DNA from: a virus
DNA length: 39,552 nucleotides
IMG/VR virus record: IMGVR_UViG_3300031565_000132
Span: 1 to 39,552 of that record
Direction: 5' to 3' (one strand)
The position numbers and the translations under genes are program-made. The number at the start of each line of letters is the position of its first letter. Positions within the stretch are counted from its first letter, which is position 1. This document shows, one piece after another, positions 30,121 through 38,795 of the stretch. The notes beneath the pieces were generated by a model. That model had not been told where the DNA came from, did no database searches, and saw only the letters and a list, made by a program, of their open reading frames with translations.

Positions 30121-30834
30121 ATGGCCTACGCAAGCGTCACGCTCTCGAATCTCCGCCAGCGCCTGCAGGACAAGTGGGAGGGCGTCCCGTTCTGGTCGGA
30201 GGAAGAGGCGCTGACCGCGATCAACGAGAGCCTGCACGTCTGGAACATGCTCACCGCCATGTGGAAGGTGCGGGCGACCGTGCTGACGACGCCCAATGAC
30301 CCGTGGGTGCCGCTGCCGAGTACCATGACCTATGGTCTGCGCGTCGAGTTTGGCGGGCATCCACTCGGTCTGAGCTCGATCCAGGCGCTCGACCTGGCGA
30401 TTCCGCGGTGGCAGGGACAGACGACCGCCTCTGGTGGGTCCGTGCCGACGTCGCCGCGAGTTTTTGCGAAGGCCGGGATCAACCTGTTGGCTATCTGGCC
30501 GGCGGATGCGGTAGGCCTCAACAGTCTGGTCGTCGACTCGGTCACTGAAACGCCGGTGCTCCAGACCAACGACGATACGGTAGACGTAGGGGAAGAAGAC
30601 CTGAACACGCTCCTGGGCTACGCGCTGCATGTAGCGTCGTTCAAGGAGGCGGGTCCACGGTGGCAGTCGACGCAAGGGTACTACCGGGCGTTCATGACGG
30701 CGGCGGCGGATCGGAACCATCGGCTCCGCACCAGTGCGTACTTCCGTGTTGCCATGGGCCTCGACCAAGCCCCGATGCAGCCCTTCCGTGTGCGTGAGTC
30801 ACTGGATGGGAAGCATCAGACGCAAGCATCATGA
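30121..30834 (+). CDS. Connector/adaptor-like virion protein
   Basis: 237 residues; the ATG directly follows the previous TAG. N-terminal helix-turn with W-S-E-E-E-A-L-T-A-I-N-E-S-L, then W-V-P-L-P-S-T-M strands, a V-F-A-K-A-G-I-N-L-L-A-I-W-P strand pair, and a C-terminal helical half (L-N-T-L-L-G-Y-A-L-H-V-A-S-F-K-E). This order, helices then W/V-x-L-P and L-x-x-x-W-P strands then helices, is that of small head-tail adaptor or tail-tubular-type proteins of short-tailed phages. It overlaps the next similar gene by four bases. Confidence 0.55.
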   Translation: MAYASVTLSNLRQRLQDKWEGVPFWSEEEALTAINESLHVWNMLTAMWKVRATVLTTPNDPWVPLPSTMTYGLRVEFGGHPLGLSSIQALDLAIPRWQGQTTASGGSVPTSPRVFAKAGINLLAIWPADAVGLNSLVVDSVTETPVLQTNDDTVDVGEEDLNTLLGYALHVASFKEAGPRWQSTQGYYRAFMTAAADRNHRLRTSAYFRVAMGLDQAPMQPFRVRESLDGKHQTQAS

Positions 30835-31472
30835 GCCAGATTACTGACCAGGCGATTCTGTCGGAGATGCAACGACACCTTATCGAAGTGGTGAACGGGG
30901 GGTTGTCGTGGGAGTCTGACCTGTGGACGGTGGACGAGGTTCACGGGTATCTGAACCAGCGGCAGAACCGGTTCCTGCGCGAGACGATGCTGCTGCAGTC
31001 CTGGGCGAATGTGCCCTACGCACCGTCGCAGCTCCGGCACGACCTCCCCACGGACTTCGTGGCGCTCGCGCGGGTGGTGTGGAAGAGCTCGACGGGCGTG
31101 TTCTACGGGCTGCCACGGACGGATGGGTTCGCCGCGGACTACGGCGACAGCGATTGGCCGACCGCCTCCGAGAGTCGCCCCCGGTTCTACATGGAGGCAG
31201 AAACTCCGACGCGCACCATCCAGGTCGCCCCGGTCACGACGGACACGGGGTCGATCGAGATCCTCTACGTGGCGCTGTCGGCGGTCCTGGGGAATGAGTA
31301 TGCCGAGTTCTTCACCGTGCCGGACCTGTTCGTTCCAGCCGTGAAGTGGGGCACGCTGGCTGACATGCTCGCCAAGGTGGGCCGAGGACAAGACAACCCC
31401 CGAGCGGGCTATTGCGAGAGTCGATACCGGGAAGGTGTCATGGCGGCACTGTTGCTGCAGGAAGGGCAATAG
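30831..31472 (+). CDS. Second connector/adaptor-like virion protein
   Basis: 213 residues; the ATG overlaps the previous stop (ATGA). The N-terminus has W-T-V-D-E-V-H-G-Y-L-N-Q-R-Q-N-R-F and the middle L-P-T-D-F-V-A-L-A-R-V-V-W-K. Strands I-Q-V-A-P-V and I-E-I-L-Y-V and a helical C-terminus with G-R-G-Q-D-N-P follow. The layout matches the preceding gene and the protein at 14056, so the three may be paralogous neck components. Located directly before the largest tail-base protein gene. Confidence 0.55.
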   Translation: MSQITDQAILSEMQRHLIEVVNGGLSWESDLWTVDEVHGYLNQRQNRFLRETMLLQSWANVPYAPSQLRHDLPTDFVALARVVWKSSTGVFYGLPRTDGFAADYGDSDWPTASESRPRFYMEAETPTRTIQVAPVTTDTGSIEILYVALSAVLGNEYAEFFTVPDLFVPAVKWGTLADMLAKVGRGQDNPRAGYCESRYREGVMAALLLQEGQ

Positions 31473-34400
31473 ATGGCTCAAGGATCTGAAGGCGCCACTC
31501 CGCGCGGCACCGGACTCGACGTCACGCGCTCGGAGTATGAAGCCCCGTTCTCGACGCCGACGATGCGCCTGGGGACGAACGGGCTCGAGCTCCGCAAGGA
31601 CCAGGACACGCTCGAGGGGGCAGCCGCCATCCTCACGAACATGCACCACGACAACGATGGGGAGCTCCGCGCCCGTAACGGGCTGACCTCCTACGCGACG
31701 GCCGGGGTGAACCATCACAGCTATGAGCGGATGAACCACCCGCGGGCGGGGACCGCGACCGCGTTCTGGGGGATCGATAGCAGTGTGTATCGAGGGGCGT
31801 CTGGTGCGCTGGTCCTGACGGATAGTGGGTACAGCGGGAACCCGCTGACGATGGTGGAGCACCGGGTCGAGCAGAGCGGCGAGCCCTGGATCTTCGTCGG
31901 AGACGACCAGCGGAATCGAAAGATTCGATCGGACGGTCTGACGTTGACTATCGGGCTGCCCGAGCCCGCGGCGGCGCCGGCGGCGGTACTCGCGGCCCCT
32001 GACGTGACCTACGTCGCGCACTTCGACGCGGCGGATGGAACCGAAGCGGCCGCCTGGACGGGCCACGGCGGATTCAATTACTCCGAGCCTCCGGTAGCGA
32101 CGGGGCCAGCGATTGCGAATGTGGGGCAGGGGCCATACGGGTCGCCGGAACATGTCGAGTTCGCGGCGATCATTGGGGCCGCGGTTCCGCTGGACCCGAC
32201 CGGGTACTACAGCTTCTGGGACATTGCCAAGGTGCTGGACCTCAGTACGGTTGGCGCCGTCCCGGCGAGCGACGAGGACATTTTCCACCTCTGGACCAAG
32301 TTCTCGCATCCCGACAAAGTCACGGAGGCTCGGATCTACTTCACGATCACGCCGACGTTCACGTCGGGGGTCGTCCCCGGAACGAGCCAGACGACAGACG
32401 CGAGTGGCACCCGCCTGGAGAACTCAGACTTCTACGTCAAGAGCTTCCGGCAGTCGGACTTCGCGTTGTATCTGAGCGCCCTTGGGTCGAACATTGCCAG
32501 CGGCGCCGTCGCTCAGGAGAACCGTGCGATTTCACAGGCAGACGTACAGGACGTCCAAAGCGATCTAGGGCTCGATACGACCGATCCGAATTACGTCACC
32601 AACATGAAGGACGAGCTCCACCAGCGTGGGATCGCCACGTCATCAGGCACGACGGCCTCCGTGGAGGCATCGGGTGGCGCGCATGAGTGGGTGGAGTTCG
32701 GCAAGATTGGGGTGCCTCTGCGGCGAGGGGACTTTCAACGGGTCGGTTCAGACCCGGCCCTCGACTGGGCCGATGTCTCTGGCATTACGATCCTGTTGAT
32801 TCTGGAGCCGGGCGTGACGATCGACGTCTCGGTAGCGTTCGACAACTTCTACCTCACCGGGGGATATGGCCCCGACTCCATCGAGCCAGGCGCGCTGCTG
32901 TATGACTATCGCTACACGCACTTCGACCCACGCACCGGGGAAGAGGGCAACCCGTCACCCGAGATGGCGACCACGGCGTTTGTGGGGGCGCTGCGTTCCA
33001 AGATCAATGTGACGCCAGTCGCCTTCGGCGCTGCGGCCATGCGCCAGCGCATCTACCGCCGCGGCGGTAGCCTGATCAACGACTGGTTCTACGTCGGTGA
33101 GAACACCAGCGATGGTGGGGTCTACGTGGACATCCTGACGGACTCGGCCATCATTGCGGCTGGGCAGCTCGAGCTCGACCATTGGCAAGCGGTCCCCTCG
33201 GTCGATGCGAGTGGCGTCGTCGTCAAGGCCGCGCCTGTCCGGTCGTTCTTCGGCCCTATCAATGACGTACTGTTCGCGCTCGGTGACAAGTGGCGACCTG
33301 GGCATCTGTACTACTCCTTGCCGAACGAGCCCGATCACTGGCCGGCCGAGAACCATGTCGAAGTGTGCTCGCCGTCAGAGGAGCTCATGGCGGGTGTGCT
33401 GTTCGGCGGCCAGGGGTTCGTATGGTCGCGCCGCCGCCTGTATGCCGTGTATCCGTCGCTGACCCAGTTGAGCGGGGTCACGGTCACGCCGACCCCGTGC
33501 AAGCGTGGACTCGTGTCGCCCTGGTCGTGGGCGGTGGGCCCGGGGAGTATCTTCTTCTGCGACTTCGAAGGCGTCTGGAGTACGACCGGTGGCGAGCCGA
33601 CCGTTCTGTCGCTCTCTATCGAGCCGCTGTTTCGTGGCCAGACCGTCAATGGCTACGAGCCCATCGACTTCTCGACCACGGACCATGTCCGACTCGCCGT
33701 GTTTGAGCACGAGCTGTGGTTGAAGTATCGGGACACCGGTGGTGCGACCCAGGTCATGGTGTTCTCGCTCGTGCATAATTTCTGGCGTCATTACAAGTTT
33801 GGGGTGTCGGTCAATACCGTGACGGCTGACGAGACGGCTGATGCCAGGCGCTTGATCGTCGGTGGCTCTGGCGTGTCCTATACCCATGAGGGCACGTCCG
33901 ACTTCGGCCAAGCGATTGCCTGCCAGTGGCGGAGTGGCTCGGAGGACTTCGGGAAACCACGCGAGGACAAGCTGTTTGGGGATCTGATTGTCGACATCAC
34001 GCGGAACGATGCGGTCGCAGTGACCGCGCAGACCTTCTTGAACAACGAGCAGTTCACTGGGGTCGCGCAATCAGTAGGCGAAGGCGTCGGCCGCGAGCGA
34101 TACATCTTCGATCCATTCGGCACCGGCCCGCAGCAGGGGCGCAATCTGGCGCTCGACATCTCGTGGTCGACGGGCCTCGTTAGTCCTGTCATCCATTTTG
34201 CGGGTGTCAGCATCATCACCGAGCCTGACATCATCATGCAGCGGGTGACGCAGTGGGACAAGATGTCTCACCCCTACGAGTCGTACTTGTTCGGGGTCAC
34301 CATCCAGGCCCAGACGTACGGTGAGGACATCACGCTCCTGGTGGAGTATGACCTGGGCGGGGTCATCCTGACGGCGGCCACCATCGTGCTCAACTGCGAT

Positions 34401-35522
34401 GGGCGACACCGGCGGTTCTTTACCTGGCCGGTCGTCCATGCGAACTTCGTGCGCCTCCGTCCCACCACGGACTGTGGCCCCTGGAAACTCTACGAGTTGG
34501 ACTGGATTGCTGACCCGCAGCCGGCGCGCATTCCGGGATGGGATAGCAACTGGGAGGAGCACTGGGACACGTACCATACCGGGCTTGATCTGGATTGCGA
34601 TACGTTCGGCGCGACCAAGACGGTCGAGGTCTACGCCGACACCCAGATTGGCGACGACACGACGGACCCGGTCAAGCTCTTGGGGACGTTCCCGGTGGTG
34701 GCGAACGGACGGAAGGTCGTCCACATCACCCTGCCGTGGGGCCGCGCCCACCTGTATCGGTTTGTGGCGATCGATGCGAACGACGGACTGCTCTACAACC
34801 ATCGGTGGCACCTGGACGCAGAGCCCAGCGAGCAGACAAACTGGAACCAGAACTTTACGGTGGCGGGGGCGCTGCCCGACAAATACCTAAAGGCCATCAT
34901 CCTCGAGTGCGACACCTACGGCGTCAACAAGACGGTCACGATCGAGGTTGACCATGTCGTCGTGGAGACGTTAACTGTCAACGCCAACGACCGCCAGGTG
35001 CTTGAGTTCTCCTTCGCGCAGCACTTGGGCCGGGTCTTTCGGCTCTGGGCGACCGACGCGAACCAGGGCCGGCTGTACAACATCCAGTGGGTGTTCGACC
35101 AGGAACCGTTGGCCTTGTCTCGGTGGGAGACGCAGGAGCTCGACCATGGGCTGCTTGGATGGCAGACTCCGCTCTTCGCCCACATCACGCTCAAGAGCAC
35201 GGCCGATGTCACGTTGCAGATTACCGTCCATGGGCAGTCTGGCAACAGCAAGACGCTGACCTACATCATCCCGCACACGAGCGGCCGGAAGCAGAAGCTG
35301 TTCTTGCCATTCGAGGCCTACAAGGGGGTGCTGTTCAAGTGGGTGCTGACGAGCACGGTGGCGTTCTGGCTCTACCGGGAAGAGTCGCATGTCATTGTGC
35401 AACCGTGGGGTGGGGACCAACCGATGCGTATTCACCCGTGGGGCAACGATGACCTGGACATCACGCGGACGATGACCTCGTCGGCGTTGGCTGCGGCGCG
35501 GTCGGGAGGGGGGACAGGGTAG
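31473..35522 (+). CDS. Large tail protein with four C-terminal repeat modules
   Basis: 1349 residues; the ATG follows the previous stop directly. Residues 1-170 have the start (F-S-T-P-T-M-R-L-G-T-N-G-L-E-L-R-K-D-Q) and strand-rich body expected of a tail-hub or stabilisation-type protein that binds near the connector. A region at about 580-800 contains repeated blade-like strands (I-F-F-C-D-F-E-G-V-W, H-E-L-W-L-K-Y-R). Four tandem modules of about 95 residues occur at about 928-1310, each with a W-x-x-x-x-x near the start, a C-D-T-F/Y-G-x-x-K-T-V-like strand and an x-x-x-R-L-x-x-T-D-like end. Exact family not recognised. Position after the two adaptor genes suggests a tail nozzle/hub role. 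Confidence 0.6.
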   Translation: MAQGSEGATPRGTGLDVTRSEYEAPFSTPTMRLGTNGLELRKDQDTLEGAAAILTNMHHDNDGELRARNGLTSYATAGVNHHSYERMNHPRAGTATAFWGIDSSVYRGASGALVLTDSGYSGNPLTMVEHRVEQSGEPWIFVGDDQRNRKIRSDGLTLTIGLPEPAAAPAAVLAAPDVTYVAHFDAADGTEAAAWTGHGGFNYSEPPVATGPAIANVGQGPYGSPEHVEFAAIIGAAVPLDPTGYYSFWDIAKVLDLSTVGAVPASDEDIFHLWTKFSHPDKVTEARIYFTITPTFTSGVVPGTSQTTDASGTRLENSDFYVKSFRQSDFALYLSALGSNIASGAVAQENRAISQADVQDVQSDLGLDTTDPNYVTNMKDELHQRGIATSSGTTASVEASGGAHEWVEFGKIGVPLRRGDFQRVGSDPALDWADVSGITILLILEPGVTIDVSVAFDNFYLTGGYGPDSIEPGALLYDYRYTHFDPRTGEEGNPSPEMATTAFVGALRSKINVTPVAFGAAAMRQRIYRRGGSLINDWFYVGENTSDGGVYVDILTDSAIIAAGQLELDHWQAVPSVDASGVVVKAAPVRSFFGPINDVLFALGDKWRPGHLYYSLPNEPDHWPAENHVEVCSPSEELMAGVLFGGQGFVWSRRRLYAVYPSLTQLSGVTVTPTPCKRGLVSPWSWAVGPGSIFFCDFEGVWSTTGGEPTVLSLSIEPLFRGQTVNGYEPIDFSTTDHVRLAVFEHELWLKYRDTGGATQVMVFSLVHNFWRHYKFGVSVNTVTADETADARRLIVGGSGVSYTHEGTSDFGQAIACQWRSGSEDFGKPREDKLFGDLIVDITRNDAVAVTAQTFLNNEQFTGVAQSVGEGVGRERYIFDPFGTGPQQGRNLALDISWSTGLVSPVIHFAGVSIITEPDIIMQRVTQWDKMSHPYESYLFGVTIQAQTYGEDITLLVEYDLGGVILTAATIVLNCDGRHRRFFTWPVVHANFVRLRPTTDCGPWKLYELDWIADPQPARIPGWDSNWEEHWDTYHTGLDLDCDTFGATKTVEVYADTQIGDDTTDPVKLLGTFPVVANGRKVVHITLPWGRAHLYRFVAIDANDGLLYNHRWHLDAEPSEQTNWNQNFTVAGALPDKYLKAIILECDTYGVNKTVTIEVDHVVVETLTVNANDRQVLEFSFAQHLGRVFRLWATDANQGRLYNIQWVFDQEPLALSRWETQELDHGLLGWQTPLFAHITLKSTADVTLQITVHGQSGNSKTLTYIIPHTSGRKQKLFLPFEAYKGVLFKWVLTSTVAFWLYREESHVIVQPWGGDQPMRIHPWGNDDLDITRTMTSSALAAARSGGGTG

Positions 35523-35852
35523 ATGGCGACCAGGAAGACGGGGATGCCGCACGTCCAAGAGATTCAGGACCGGGCGGTGCAGCAGGCGATTCGATTGGTC
35601 TACGAGCGGCTGTCTATTCTTGAGACGGAGACAGACCCGCTGCTCGTCACGGGCGCTGGGCGTCGACCACGGGAGGCGACGGCGAAGGCGAAAGCCTCAA
35701 GCCGTATCAGCAACATCATTGATCCGGCCGAGGCCCAGGACGCCGCGACGAAGGCGTATGTCGACCGAGCAATCAGCGGTTACCGAAACGAGAATGCCGC
35801 GCTGCGGAGCGAGCTCCGTCGACTCGCAGCGGTGGTGGCGGCCCTGCCATGA
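35523..35852 (+). CDS. Short fibre-like coiled protein
   Basis: 109 residues, ATG directly after the previous TAG. It carries I-S-N-I-I-D-P-A-E-A-Q-D-A-A-T-K-A-Y-V-D at 63-82, the motif widely found in phage tail-fibre proteins just before their coiled coils, and ends in a helix (R-S-E-L-R-R-L-A-A-V-V-A-A-L). Lacking a receptor domain, it may be the stem or cap of a larger fibre. Its stop overlaps the next ATG (ATGA). Confidence 0.65.
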   Translation: MATRKTGMPHVQEIQDRAVQQAIRLVYERLSILETETDPLLVTGAGRRPREATAKAKASSRISNIIDPAEAQDAATKAYVDRAISGYRNENAALRSELRRLAAVVAALP

Positions 35853-36265
35853 CGACTGATGCCGGCGTGGTGCTGTCGATGCCTGACGTGCGGGTGCTCC
35901 CGCCGGAGGACTGGGATCGGTTGGCGGAGTTCCATCCGTTCACGGAGTTCGGGATTCCGCACCCTGAGTATGCGACAATCGTCGTGGCCGAGGAGCAGGA
36001 CGAGATCGTAGCGTTCTGGTGTCTGTTCCAGACGGTTCATGTCGAGCCCATGTGGATAGCCGATGCCCATCGGCACCGTCCAGGGCTCATTCGACGGTTG
36101 TGGAAAACCGTCACCACGGTACTGGCAGACGCAGGGATTCCGGCGGCGTTCGCGGTGATCCTCGACGAGAATGCTCAGGCCACCCTCTCCCCGGCCTTGC
36201 GCCTCGGGTTCAAGAAGGTACCTGGCGACCTGTTTGTCATCACACCAGGCAAGGAGAAAACCTAA
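35849..36265 (+). CDS. GNAT-like N-acetyltransferase
   Basis: 138 residues. Strand I-V-V-A-E-E-Q-D-E-I-V-A-F-W, then a helix in which R-H-R-P-G-L-I-R-R-L-W could occupy the acetyl-CoA binding loop, then A-V-I-L-D-E-N and a L-R-L-G-F-K-K-V-P-G-D strand, the typical GNAT end. The usual Q/R-x-x-G-x-G/A P-loop is degenerate (R-P-G-L-I-R), so activity is uncertain. Phage GNAT proteins can modify host or virion proteins. Placed between a fibre gene and internal-virion-type genes; both neighbours overlap. Confidence 0.55.
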   Translation: MTTDAGVVLSMPDVRVLPPEDWDRLAEFHPFTEFGIPHPEYATIVVAEEQDEIVAFWCLFQTVHVEPMWIADAHRHRPGLIRRLWKTVTTVLADAGIPAAFAVILDENAQATLSPALRLGFKKVPGDLFVITPGKEKT

Positions 36266-37014
36266 TGGCTCCAGCCATTCCATGGATCGTCAAAGGTGGC
36301 ATAGCCATTGCGGGTCACTACGCAAACAAGCGCGCGGCCAACAAAGCATCCTCGAGGGGTGGCGAAGAGGAGCTCGCCAGGACGGGGGCACAGGGCGCGG
36401 CGGGCCGCCTCGGTCGGCAAGGCGAGCAGGCGTTCGATACCGGGTTCGGCCAAGGGTACGAGCCGGCGATGGGGTACTTCCGCAGCCTGGCGCGTGGCGG
36501 GAACGCGGCCCAGGTGGCCACGGCTGGTCCTCGAGCGCAGATCACCGACGCCTACCGGGGAGCCAACACCGCGCTGGACAAGAACCTCATGGACCCGGCG
36601 CAGAAGGCCCAGGCTCAGGCCGGGAACGCACGGGACGTCGCGGCGCAAGTCTCCCGGTTGACGGCTGGCGTGCAGCCGATGGCGTATTCCCAACTGGCGA
36701 ACATGGGGATGCAGGGGATGGAGCTGGGCGGTCGGTCGACCGCGCAGTCCGGTGGCCTCTATGGGGGACTCTTGCAGCAGGGGTCTGGTGATCGCCACAA
36801 GGGCAACGAGGAGCAGCGCCAGAGCGGGTCGGCGTTCGGTGGGTTGTTTCGGGATCTGATGGGCGGGCTGAACTTCGGTGGGAGTGGCAATAGTGGCGGG
36901 GGGATCTGGGAAGGTGGACAGGGGCTGCCCGGGACGAACCGTGGGATGCCGCCACCGCCGCCACGGATGGGGGCCGGCGCTGCGCGTGGTGGCTTCAGGG
37001 GCGGAGGCTTCTAA
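36265..37014 (+). CDS. Gly/Ala-rich internal-virion-like protein
   Basis: 249 residues; the ATG overlaps the previous TAA, with AAGGAG upstream. The N-terminus has a hydrophobic I-V-K-G-G-I-A-I-A-G. The middle is helical and Gln/Ala-rich (A-Q-A-Q-A-G-N-A-R-D-V-A-A-Q-V), and the end is Gly- and Pro-rich (M-P-P-P-P-P-R-M-G-A). This composition, and the two similar large genes after it, resemble the internal virion proteins that short-tailed phages eject to form a channel in the host envelope. Not provable by sequence alone. Confidence 0.5.
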   Translation: MAPAIPWIVKGGIAIAGHYANKRAANKASSRGGEEELARTGAQGAAGRLGRQGEQAFDTGFGQGYEPAMGYFRSLARGGNAAQVATAGPRAQITDAYRGANTALDKNLMDPAQKAQAQAGNARDVAAQVSRLTAGVQPMAYSQLANMGMQGMELGGRSTAQSGGLYGGLLQQGSGDRHKGNEEQRQSGSAFGGLFRDLMGGLNFGGSGNSGGGIWEGGQGLPGTNRGMPPPPPRMGAGAARGGFRGGGF

Positions 37015-38792
37015 TGAGTTATCTCAGTGGGTTCATCGAGGGGTTCCACGGGCGCCACCGCGAGAAGGAAGCCGAGAGCCAGCGGCAGGCTGAGGTGCAG
37101 TCGCAGCGGGAGATGAGCATCTTCGACGCGCTGGCGAACTCCCCCGACCAGGAAGTGCAGCAACTGGCGATTGCCGGGTTGTTACACTCCGCGAAAGGGC
37201 CGAAGAAGAAGGGTGGCCTGGCGGGGTGGATGGGGGAGGTTGAGAAGTCTCCCTACATGGACATGATTCGCGGCCTCTCCCCGACGACGACCTCGACGAA
37301 ACAGGTCGCAACGGGGCGCAGCCTCCCGTCCGCGTCGTTCACCGGGGTCGGGCAGGGGCAATCACCAGGGCCGCAGGCAGGGCCGCAGGCAGGGCCGCAG
37401 CCAGGGCCGCAGGCGCAGCAACCGCAGCAGGGGCGGTTGGCTCAACCGCCTGTGGGGCAGCGTGATTTCGGGGGGCGCCAGATGGGCATGGTTCCGCCGG
37501 GGTATGCCGAGGGCGTTGACTCGCGTGGGCTCGGGGGGAACGCCCCGGCCGCCGCGCAGTCGATGCAGCCAGGGCAACCGGCCGCTGCTCCGCAGGAGTC
37601 ACGACTCGGTCGGATGACCAGGCCCGTCGGTGGTCCGCAGGGACCGACCGCGCAGAACCTGGACATCACATCCCAGACGCCAAACGTCCTGGGTGGTGAG
37701 GTCAGCGTATCGCCGGGCGAGACGCAGTACGAAGACCGCCAGGTGACGTCGCCTCGGCAGTGGTTCCGTACCCCTGAATATGCGGCAAAGCAGGGGGCGG
37801 ACCTTCGGCGCGGTGAGCTCACGAAGGACATGGAGTTCTGGCGGCAGAACTTCCCGAATATGTCCGACGAGCAGATCGCGGAGCTGGCGTCTGGTCATAA
37901 CGTGTTCAACAACAGTCAACGGGGCGCCAACATGCAGCGCGTGGAGCTCACCGGTCCTGACGGCGAGCCCATGATGGGATTCTTCGACCCGCAGCGGGGC
38001 ATCTACTTCGATGCCCAAGGACAACCGGTCGACAACCCGCAGCCGTACGATGAGCCAGGAGCCGTTCGTCCGATCACGTACGCCGGGCCGGATGGGTCAC
38101 CGCGTCGAGCCAATTTCCAACCAGACACTGGCACCTACACTGACGTGGAGACGGGCGAGGTCGTGGACAACCCGGCGGTGTACTCAGCACCGCGACAAAC
38201 GACGTGGGGCCAGCCTATCTTCGACGCCAACGGGCAGGCCTACCAAGGACGCAATGATCAACCAGGGGTCATGCCGCTCGCAGGCTTTCACGGGCGCGTG
38301 GATGACCAACGAGTAGCGAGGGCGCAGAATTATCTCGCTACGACATATAAAAACATTGACCCCATCGTCAGGGAGGCTGCGAGCACGCGCACGAACCGAC
38401 TCGCGTATGAGAGGAGCCAACCCCCCGATGTCCAGGCGTATTTGCGAGGCCTCGACCCAGTGGCGTGGCAGCAGGCCGTGCGGAATTACGTCTTAGAGGA
38501 CACGGTTGCCAGGGAGCGCCTCTATGAGAGCGCGGAGATCCTGGTGAACACGGCGAACCAGACGCCACAGTTTACGGGGAGCTACGACCAGCAGATGCCG
38601 AGCATGGGCATCCTTGGACAAGGGGTCAAGAAAGACCACGACCAGTTCGACCTCTTGGCCTCGTTGTTCGCGGACGCTGAGGATAACCCCGAACAGATGG
38701 ACGCCCTCTCGGACGTCTGGGAAGACTTCATCACGCAGTATCAGCAACGGTACCCAGAGGGTCGCGCCGCCTCGCCACCGCCAGGACAGTAA
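37014..38792 (+). CDS. Large Gln/Pro/Gly-rich internal-virion-like protein
   Basis: 592 residues; the ATG overlaps the previous stop. The N-terminal helix (about 10-60) is charged and coiled. Residues about 105-215 are low-complexity with a G-P-Q-A repeat at 118-134, encoded by four 12-bp tandem copies (37367-37414). Residues about 300-420 contain three related F-F-D-P-Q-R-G-I-Y-F-D-like turns (G-x-x-x-D-x-Q-G/T-G-x-Y), each followed by a V-D-N-P-like step. The last 150 residues are helical. No enzyme motif seen. Likely an ejected core protein. Confidence 0.55.
   Translation: MSYLSGFIEGFHGRHREKEAESQRQAEVQSQREMSIFDALANSPDQEVQQLAIAGLLHSAKGPKKKGGLAGWMGEVEKSPYMDMIRGLSPTTTSTKQVATGRSLPSASFTGVGQGQSPGPQAGPQAGPQPGPQAQQPQQGRLAQPPVGQRDFGGRQMGMVPPGYAEGVDSRGLGGNAPAAAQSMQPGQPAAAPQESRLGRMTRPVGGPQGPTAQNLDITSQTPNVLGGEVSVSPGETQYEDRQVTSPRQWFRTPEYAAKQGADLRRGELTKDMEFWRQNFPNMSDEQIAELASGHNVFNNSQRGANMQRVELTGPDGEPMMGFFDPQRGIYFDAQGQPVDNPQPYDEPGAVRPITYAGPDGSPRRANFQPDTGTYTDVETGEVVDNPAVYSAPRQTTWGQPIFDANGQAYQGRNDQPGVMPLAGFHGRVDDQRVARAQNYLATTYKNIDPIVREAASTRTNRLAYERSQPPDVQAYLRGLDPVAWQQAVRNYVLEDTVARERLYESAEILVNTANQTPQFTGSYDQQMPSMGILGQGVKKDHDQFDLLASLFADAEDNPEQMDALSDVWEDFITQYQQRYPEGRAASPPPGQ
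37367..37414 (+). repeat. Four tandem 12-bp repeats
   Basis: Unit agggccgcaggc four times in frame (the third copy ends agcc), encoding a Gly-Pro-Gln-Ala/Pro tract in the disordered part of the internal-virion-like protein. Simple slippage-type expansion. Confidence 0.85.
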
Positions 38793-38795
38793 GCG

